From Syncephalis plumigaleata (Eukaryota; Zoopagomycota; Zoopagomycetes; Zoopagales; Piptocephalidaceae), in NCBI GenBank assembly GCA_025201365.1, contig JAIXMF010000026.1, forward strand, positions 44,145-108,144: a stretch of DNA of 64,000 nucleotides, written 5' to 3'. Positions 56,540-64,000 of the stretch are shown piece after piece. The notes beneath the pieces are model-generated. The model ran no database searches. It was not told where the DNA came from and saw only the letters and a list, made by a program, of their open reading frames with translations. The position numbers and the translations under genes are program-made. Each line of letters opens with the position of its first letter. The stretch's first letter is position 1.

Positions 56540-58518
56540 CTAGTTACATTGAGTGTAGGTCGCCACCTTACTCAGGTAGTCGGTGATATTGTTAATGGCA
56601 CGATGATAAGCAGCCGATCCAGCCAGGGTTGGTTCTACCGCGTAGTTGTGTACGGCGCCCTGTTCAACTAGTATAGATACATTGGTGCCTGCCTCCTCTA
56701 GCATGCAGGCATAGGCGACAATATCCTCCACGAATAATTCGCGACTGCCCACCACAATAAGCGAGGGTGGAATACGTGTGGGAACAAGTGCTTGTTGTGC
56801 CGACGCGGCAGCAGTTGTGGTAACAGCCGAGGAGGTGTTAATATCGGATACACCACATGGTTCCATAGCGGCATAGGTGGTGGCCGCTAGTAGAGCCGTG
56901 CGTTCATTGGGTATCATTGAATTGGCAACCGATGGGGTAGAGGAGACAGCTGATCTAACCACTTCAACTGTATTAGGCGTGGTATAATAGGATTTCGTTG
57001 CTGATGTTGTTGTTGCTGCTGAACGATCATTACTACTAACTCTACCGAGATAAGCATTAGCCCAGGTTAATAGACTGCGTGGAGTAAGTATGTCGGTGCT
57101 GATATTACGACAAATAGCATCGGATGTCGGGTAGAGACGCACCCATGGCGAGATTAATACAAGAGCATCGGGTTGTTCCGCTGCTTGTAGATGCTGTACA
57201 GTGGAGATGGCGAGGTTGCCACCGGCCGAATCACCCGCCAATACCATCTTCACCTTATCGACGCCGGGTATCGCACGCAAGTCGCGTATTGTCTGGCAGA
57301 TACGATGGATAGGCTGAGGGTAGACTGCTTCGGGTGCGAGCTCGTATTCTAACAAAGCCACGGCAACTCGAATGCCTTGTTGCTCCAGTTTCTGACGCCA
57401 CGTATTAACAGACTGCGTTTGTAGCAAAGGGCTACCACTACAAAAACCGCCACCTGGTTGCACAAAGTAGCAACATCAATGATAAGCAACGAGCACATAC
57501 GTGTTTTTTTGTTTTGTTCTATTTGGTTCTGGAACCTACCATGAATATAGACAATAAGAAGGTCGACCTCGTTTCGGGATAAACGAGTACGAACTGACCA
57601 TGGGGTGTCGCCCAGCCAGAAAGCAGGTAGAGTTGAGTCGTGCGCAACTAGTAGACCGCGAGAACGAATCCAGCCGCCCAAGCGAGTTACAAGTCGTTGT
57701 TGATGGATTTTAAGTGAGATGTTTCCGGCCCGACACCAGCGGATCATCAAATGTTGTGCTAGAGACCAGCCATTGACGGGTGGTCCAAAAGTGGCATGTA
57801 TCACGGGAACGCCTAGTAGTAAGAAGGCTACAAAGGTATTAGAGGACATGTATGGAAGTATGAGACGTATGGATTGGGTGTGTATGATATTAATTTCGTG
57901 TGTACTACCATGACAGATCATGAGCTATACGGGACAAGGCGAATGGCCATTAAGCGTGACCATAACAATGATGCTATTGAGGATATAGAAATGCACACAT
58001 GTATACATGAAATGAATGGTATCAAAAAGACAAGAGAAAGGAGAGAGCGAGCGAGCATGTATGTATGTATGTATGTATGTATGTAGATATGTGCGATTAC
58101 CGATCAATGCAACATCAATCATGTCACAGTTCGCCCACTGCCTATGTATGCATAGTAGACTGTCACTTCTAGTCAGAAAGAAGTTCCAACCGGATGCAGG
58201 TGTTACCAGCCACGAACTAGCTGAGGTGTAGCCAGGCAGCACAAACCTTGACATTTTATAACCCCTTTGTTATGGTATCGTCTTTCACTCTCCTCGAACG
58301 AGTGTGGTCGGTATGCATATACCCACATAACACTACCACTATTATCGTTCTACTATCGCTCTACTAGCACAAGCGACATAACATGTATGCCATCGCATCT
58401 ATGGAACCCCCCCTCCTTTCCCCCAGCTATGTATGCAGCTATTACATGATTACTTACTGGCATGAAAAATAAATCCGGTAAAATAGACAACGTCGGCCAA
58501 GAGCTGAACAATCTCCAT
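56540..58518 (-). CDS. Alpha/beta hydrolase, hormone-sensitive-lipase type
   Basis: Four exons (58518-58458, 58220-58101, 57827-57540 and 57453-56540) give 460 residues. A hydrophobic segment near residue 60 (DVALIAFLLLGVPVIHATF) suggests membrane anchoring. The oxyanion motif HGGGF spans the last intron. The nucleophile elbow is GDSAGG, with ALVLISPWVRL after it, and the acid/His end is IPPSLIVVGSRELFVEDI and GAVHNY. These are hallmarks of the HSL/arylacetamide deacetylase group of esterases and lipases. A low-complexity insert (~residues 300-375) lies between the elbow and the C-terminal strands. Introns 1 and 2 (about 240 and 270 nt) are long for this genome, and their acceptors were chosen by frame only, so the N-terminus is less certain. 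Confidence 0.8.
58055..58085 (+). repeat. ATGT tetranucleotide microsatellite
   Basis: About seven ATGT units, inside the second intron of the hydrolase gene. Confidence 0.8.
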
Positions 58519-61500
58519 ACCTATACGCGGAAAGGTCAATAATCTGATTCGTTGCAGTGTTGTAAACAGCAGAATATTTCAAGCGTTGACGAATAGAGTC
58601 TTTAAGTAGAAAGTTGGTCAAATAGATGCGGTAAGAGTGAAATAGCTAATAGCTATTCGCGTAGAAAAAGGAGTATAGAAGGAAGGAATCCAATAAAGCA
58701 ATTCAAATAATCAATAGGTTTATAATAGAATTCCAAAAGAAGAAGCAGTACAAGAACACGAAAACTGCTCTATTTCTAGAGTTTGTAGGATCGCGGCAAT
58801 GGTAACAGCAACAGCAACGCAACGGCAACTACGACAACTACAATAACAATAGTGGTAACAACAGCAACAACAACAACAACACAGCAACAGCAATAAGAAT
58901 AAGAATAACAACAACAACGTTTCACTAAGAATAAATAAAAGCTATACGGTAGTTGACGTGGTTGATAGCTAGTTACTACCGTGTCGTAGTAGTAACAATA
59001 GCTGCGCAATAAAGTATCAATGAAAGAGAAATAAAGAAGGATAGGAGGAGGAGGAGGATAGAGGAAAGAAGAGTGGATGTGTGGTGAATGGTGTTTGTGT
59101 GAATGTGGGTGGATAAATGTACTAGTGTGTTATATCGAATATAACAGTAATTTTGATGAACAAGAGTCGCTGGCAAAAGGGGAGACACGCGCGTGCTATG
59201 GATTAAAAAATAGGATAAAGGGGAGTTGACAGGCCGAGGCGAAAAAAAGCCAGAGAGAACAGTTAATGTGGACCTTTCTCCCCGCAATGGATGACACGTG
59301 AAGAGCGAATTACAAACTTGGAAAATGAAAAACATCAACCAGATAGACCCGATAATACTCAAGATTAAGTAGATAGAACAGTTCCAAGAAGAAGGAAGAA
59401 GAAATAAGCTCAATAGAATAGCGCACTTGATGTGTGTAATATCAACTAGGAAGCAGATTCATTCCTAGTGGTTATAGTGCTTACAATGCTGCTTCGTAAA
59501 TTGATTAGTCAATCAAGGGCGTGTATTTACTGTGTGTTGTAACAAGAATGCCAACGATTCAAGTCGTAATACGAAACACGAACACAATCCTAATACGAAG
59601 AGCCACCCGTTGACAGTAGAATGAGCGAGTGAGAGGGGTGCACACGCATATGTGTGTATATGTACATGTGTGTATGTATGGGTATATCGATGTGTTTTAA
59701 AGATGATGCGGTGTGGCCACAAGTTATTGGATGGATCAGAGATGCGCGACGTATGGTCAAATGATAATAGTGGCGTCATGAGTAGACAAGATATGTATCA
59801 GGTGTACACGAAATAGACGATGTCAATGTGAATAGAACACCAAAGTGTAAACAAGTACTATTGTAACCGGAAATAACGTGCTGTTATCTACTAAATAAGT
59901 AGGATGTCCACACGCTCACCCATCTATCTACTTGTACATTCATATGTGCATTCATATCTATGTACATTCATACATTATATGTAGATCTGAGAACCATCGA
60001 TATATATATTGACATGGATCATATCAATGGAGTATCATTAGTGTTATCACTACGCGTTGAAGCAAAGGTGAATTCCATGCCATTCGCTACTATTATCAGT
60101 ATCCGTAGTTGACTAGTATAGTATGTTGATCAGCCATAATGGATCTACTGAAATGATAACAATAATGGTGTACAAAGGAGCAATGTATACACGTACACGC
60201 ATCAATCGATTGAATATAAGGACTCCGCTTAAATAGACTACTATAATGGTAGGATGCTAATTATAGACGCTAATGTTTGGGAATAGACTAGAGTGGCATT
60301 TCAAATCATTAAACTGTACTTACTTGACAGTTATTGAACGTGGATATAGATGGATAAATAACACGGTCAATAGTCACCAGTAAAGGTAGAGATAACGTGT
60401 GCAGTGCAGTGCAGGATTGATATGGTGCAGTAGTGTAGTAATAAGCAATAAGTAAGCAGTAATAGAAAAATGAGTAAGGAAGAAAAATACTATAGACAAG
60501 ATACGATCACTACAGCCAATAGAGCAGTATATATATATATATATATATATGGTGAACCAACTAGACACGTAGAACAATATTAAAGGAATCAAACAGAGTG
60601 AGAAAGATAGAGAGACAGAAAGGAGGAAGATAGAGGAGGAAATGAGAGAAATACACGACGTGTAGCACGAATTAGGACTGTCTCGCTTAAATAGTCAGCA
60701 GTAACAAGAATGATATGGACACACAAGTACACCACGTGCTGGATGAGCTGTCTACGTCGATTACCACAATCAGCTAGGAAGAATAGCAAGAGAACAAGTA
60801 GAACAAGAATAGGTAAAAATAACGAGAGAAATTACCTCGGTCAAAGGAATGATCATCGACCAGTTAAACGTCAATGGAGTGTGCATTGTGTGTTTGCGTG
60901 TTTGCGTGTGTACATGAAAGAATCTTGGCATTATTGGCCGGGCATAGTGAAGTAAAGTGTCGACTCCATATAGACAAGGTGTTCCCTATCATTATTCGTA
61001 CCATCAACAACAACAACCATATTATTCACTATAGAATAAAACAATCATGATTAATAATGAACAAGAATGACCTCGTATGCAATCATTAAAAGGATTAACA
61101 TCCCAACGCCTTTGATTAACGAATGATGCTTGCAGTATGCAGCAATGTGTGATTGTACAATGGTGAACAGTTTTACCATGATTCAGACTTGTACCAAAGT
61201 GATGTTTAGCATGTTGTGAATATTAGACGAGTACAACGTGTAGATGATGAGGCAGAGATAGCATAATGATTCATTAATAGGTCGGCTTATGGCCGTGGCA
61301 AGTTGGCGATTGTTGAGTGTGCACAGGATTGTACCACCTAGTTGCAGGAAAATGCCGAGCACTCATCCATGGTTATCAGTATCAATATCAGCAACAGTAA
61401 CAGTAACATCTATACAATTGGGATTACGTGTGAGTCTACATGGATGCCATACTTTTTTATTAGGATAGATACGATAATGCACTCTAGTCGCTATGTTATT

Positions 61501-61699
61501 GGATGCATAAATAAAATAGATAAAAAATTGATCAGTATCGGTTACTACGTGCTGCTTTCACCTTTTTGTTGCTATTCCTTTTTTGTAGTTAGTCAGTCAG
61601 CTACTTTAATACGATAACCATCGTTACTATATGATCCGACTCGTAGTTTATCCAATAATAAAGGTGTAAAATACGGATTAGTAGCTTATCGTTGCTTTC
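58519..61699. other. 3.2-kb gene-poor stretch
   Basis: No supportable gene on either strand. It has CAACAACAACAACAAC near 58,860, GGAGGAGGAGGAGG near 59,045, and an AT dinucleotide run at 60528-60550. Purine-rich strand asymmetry runs from about 58,980 to 60,800. The stretch contains the promoters of the flanking hydrolase (-) and TatD (+) genes. A long non-coding RNA or decayed genes cannot be ruled out. Confidence 0.4.
60528..60550. repeat. AT dinucleotide microsatellite
   Basis: Uninterrupted TA/AT run of about 23 bases. Confidence 0.8.
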
Positions 61700-62593
61700 A
61701 TGTCGTCGCTTATTGACTGCCATGCCCATCTGTATCCTCCCTACTGCACGTTAGATGAGTTAGCATCGGGCTTTGGTGTTGCCACCACCCAGACGATGCC
61801 AGTATGCGTGGTGGTCACCGAGTGCTACGATGATATTCGCGCGCTGGACACTTGGTTGGCCTTGCCGTCCATGGCATCACTCGCACATCGTATAGCACTT
61901 TGTGTGGGTCTACATCCAATGCAACGCTTAACGGATACAAACACATGTGCGAGTATACGTGTTGCCGACTGGGTTGCGTCACGCGATCATCTAGAAGCTT
62001 ATGCAAACAGTTCAGCTAGGGTCGTGGGCATCGGAGAGATTGGTCTTGACTTCTCGCCTCACATTCTGGCTACACATCCAGAGGGTGCGGAGACAGCGCG
62101 TGAGGAACAACGCGTTGTGTTTAGGGAGCAGCTTGAGCTGGCACAACGATTGAACCTACCGGTAAATGTTCATTCGCGCCAAGCGGGTCGTCATGTTCTC
62201 GAGGTGCTTCGCGAGGTAGGCTACATCGCTGCCAACGACGATGATGCGAAGGAACAAATGCCCAAAGTACTTTTGCACGCATTCGACGGACGACCAAAGT
62301 ATATTAGAGAGGGATTGGCACTGGGTGTGTACTTCTCCGTGGCTCCATCTCTCGCCCGTGATCCGATGCTCGAGCGTCTAGTACAACAGGTACCAATTGA
62401 TCGATTGGTATTAGAATCGGATACACCGGCACTTGGCATGGTACGCGGTGAGCGTAGTACACCAATCCAAGTGCAATGGGTATGCCAACGGATTGCCGAG
62501 TTGAAAGGCATGACGGTATCTGAGGTGGCCACCATTACCACGAACAATGCATATCTTATTTTCCCAAAACTAAAAGCTCTGAGCGTTAATTAG
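61700..62593 (+). CDS. TatD-family metal-dependent nuclease (TATDN3-like)
   Basis: A single exon of 297 codons. The metal-binding motifs are complete: IDCHAHLYPP at the start, GIGEIGLDFSP, LPVNVHSRQAGRHVLEVL, VLLHAFDGRP, and LVLESDTPALG. The family fold is a TIM-barrel amidohydrolase acting as a 3'-5' exonuclease or AP endonuclease on DNA. The wording around HAFDG and ESDTPALG is closest to TATDN3-type proteins, but I would not insist on the subgroup. The ATG follows directly on a TTATCGTTGCTTTC leader, and no earlier start is in frame. Confidence 0.92.
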   Translation: MSSLIDCHAHLYPPYCTLDELASGFGVATTQTMPVCVVVTECYDDIRALDTWLALPSMASLAHRIALCVGLHPMQRLTDTNTCASIRVADWVASRDHLEAYANSSARVVGIGEIGLDFSPHILATHPEGAETAREEQRVVFREQLELAQRLNLPVNVHSRQAGRHVLEVLREVGYIAANDDDAKEQMPKVLLHAFDGRPKYIREGLALGVYFSVAPSLARDPMLERLVQQVPIDRLVLESDTPALGMVRGERSTPIQVQWVCQRIAELKGMTVSEVATITTNNAYLIFPKLKALSVN

Positions 62594-62707
62594 CAAATAA
62601 ACTTGTTTAACGAATTTATATAAATAAAAAGTCATAACTAACAAACTAATGATTACGATTACGATTTTAATACCATATTTTCATCATTTATTACAACTAG
62701 TCTATTT

Positions 62708-64000
62708 TTACAATGCTTCCTTCCCCATACCGATATAGCACCACTTGTTCTCTTCTGTGACAAGTATCACCGTAGCTGCTGCTGTAGAACGCCATTTACC
62801 GTTACATGCACCAAACTCTGTCTCATAACGACGCATTACCTCGACAAACTTTGGAACATGCTCATCTAAATGGGCTATTGCCATTTGTGTGATATTCGAC
62901 CACGAATAGAGGTTGGCATCCGTAAATGGCTCGAGTGCACTGGATTGATCAAATGTGGGCCTACCCTGGCAGATGTAGATAGCTAACACGAATAGCCATA
63001 GTGCACGCACCATACGTAATCTTAATGGCATTGTCATGCGTGGATAGAATAGATCCACCGCATTGCTAATGGTGATAATATGCAGGATGAAGAAATCGAA
63101 AAGTTGATTACAAGCACTACCGATATACAAGTCTACGGCAAGATGTCTAAGTTCTAGTAATTTTACATCAACATTATCTAATAAGAATGTTCCATTAGCA
63201 ATGTATACGTATTAAGAAGTGTATGTGGCATATTCACCTTCCGTGATAGTTACTGCATGATAATATTCTTGAATAATAGACGAATAATTATCGAGTAATG
63301 GATTAAATAGTACAAGAATCTGCTCATCAATCCAGTCGAAGCTATCGAGTCGATTATCTTGACGCACACGCTCAAGCACTTCCTGGAAATATGTTGCAGG
63401 CCTAGTCAATGTCGTATCGTAGTCGAGGTAAAGCGTATCGGCGTATGATACCAAAGACACGTCGGCACAACTAGCAAATGCCAATGCTTCCGCTAAGACA
63501 GCATCATCACGGTAACGTATCGCATATCCCAGATGAATAGCCGGATGTCCAACGGCACCTAGTAGTCCAGTGAATGCTATCGGAAGATATTGCTGTAAAG
63601 TGGCATCGAAACCAAGCTTTTTTACTTTATCGTCGTAATAATCCAAGAAGCTAGAATAACACCTAAACAATTGGCTGCTATTAGTATTGGACATTCATCA
63701 TTCATTCATTAGTGTAGATATTACATTGGATCGCCTACAGGAGGGTACTGCTCGTCGGGTGACAGCGTTTTCTTACGAGGATGCATTGGTTCAAGTCTCT
63801 TTCGCTTATACTCGTAACACTCGATTAAACGCGACGAGTCCGCTATCATGAATGTATGGAACGATAGTTAGTATGCGTATGCACTCGTACAGTTATTAAA
63901 GCATGCTTACCACCTAGTCTGCAAGGAATACAAATCATAAAGAATATGATTAGTGTAGTACTCTTTATAGCGAATATCGAGTTTGGTATGATTCTCGTGA
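62708..64000 (-). CDS. Questin oxidase-like protein (N-terminus beyond window)
   Basis: Exons visible on the minus strand: 64000-63962 (partial), 63918-63911, 63842-63725, 63662-63238 and 63177-62708. HENHTKLDIRYKELGADSSR matches the N-terminal H-N-H...LGA block of questin oxidase-like proteins. FTGLLGAVGHPAIHLGYAIR is the central signature, and EALAFAS follows. HLAVDLYIGSACNQLFDFFI then HIITISNAVDLF carries the C-terminal His-rich helix. Aspergillus questin oxidases perform Baeyer-Villiger-type ring opening in polyketide pathways, but most members are uncharacterised and no polyketide synthase is seen here. The 8-nt exon and the 43-nt intron before it are needed to join the LGA motif. Confidence 0.82.

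Noticed and set aside
60710-60955. Basic 81-codon plus-strand frame
   Set aside because: Composition follows the purine-rich strand bias of the region; no supporting motif or splice signal.
58519-61699. Possible gene in the 3.2-kb gap
   Set aside because: No open frame combined with splice signals into a protein-like sequence on either strand.

Overview
The window is nuclear DNA from an AT-rich fungus with compact, intron-rich genes. Most introns are 42-100 nt, with GTAAGT-like donors, a TACTAAT/CTAAT-type branch site and TAG or CAG acceptors. The fungal assignment rests on gene content: an Rgd2-type F-BAR/DEP/RhoGAP, a Rco1-type double PHD protein, Mcy1, Gna1, Cyc3, an HMG/YABBY-like protein, and a LaeA-like methyltransferase family. 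A Fanzor-like relic and the many expanded or degenerate families suggest an early-diverging lineage such as Zoopagomycota or Mucoromycota. That placement is inference.

Layout. 1-0.8 kb: 3' end of a gene made of tiny exons. 2-8.9 kb: a giant F-BAR/DEP/RhoGAP protein (+). 9.1-15 kb, all on minus: NAPE-PLD-like hydrolase, MND1, HMG/YABBY-like protein, and a small conserved protein. 15.2-16.5 kb: PPR protein (+). 17.1-18.7 kb: F-box protein (-). 18.8-19.2 kb: Fanzor-like relic. 19.7-20.2 kb: unknown protein (-). 20.5-23.9 kb: an intronless secreted-peptide gene (-), a tRNA-Met (+) and a secreted-peptide gene with 20 microexons (+). 24-28.4 kb: CYC3 (-), SSF1 (+), GNA1 (-), ESS1/PIN1 (+). 28.6-30 kb: secreted kinase-like protein (-). 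31-32.7 kb: cysteine synthase (+). 33.4-36.3 kb: RCO1-like (+). 36.6-39 kb: twin-BTB protein (-). 40-55.4 kb: four paralogous SAM methyltransferases (three -, one +), with a repeat-flanked non-coding stretch and a TB2/REEP protein among them. 56.5-58.5 kb: alpha/beta hydrolase (-). 58.5-61.7 kb: no gene seen. 61.7-62.6 kb: TatD nuclease (+). 62.7 kb to the right edge: questin oxidase-like gene (-), cut by the edge.

The most unusual feature is a small family of secreted peptides (three copies, at 1-0.8, 20.4-20.7 and 21.8-23.8 kb). In the complete spliced copy the mature peptide is encoded almost one codon per exon: 19 exons of 3 nt and one of 5 nt, separated by introns of about 80 nt that resemble one another. 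The neighbouring paralogue is intronless. It shares the signal peptide and the 3'-untranslated segment but has a different mature region. The pattern suggests that a peptide has grown by duplication of an 'intron plus one codon' unit. The gene models are read from splice signals only; no transcript evidence was available.

Most other genes are conserved housekeeping functions: ribosome assembly, heme attachment to cytochrome c, amino-sugar synthesis, meiosis, chromatin and mitochondrial RNA. They do not form an obvious pathway cluster. The methyltransferase paralogues are the only clear local gene-family expansion besides the microexon family.
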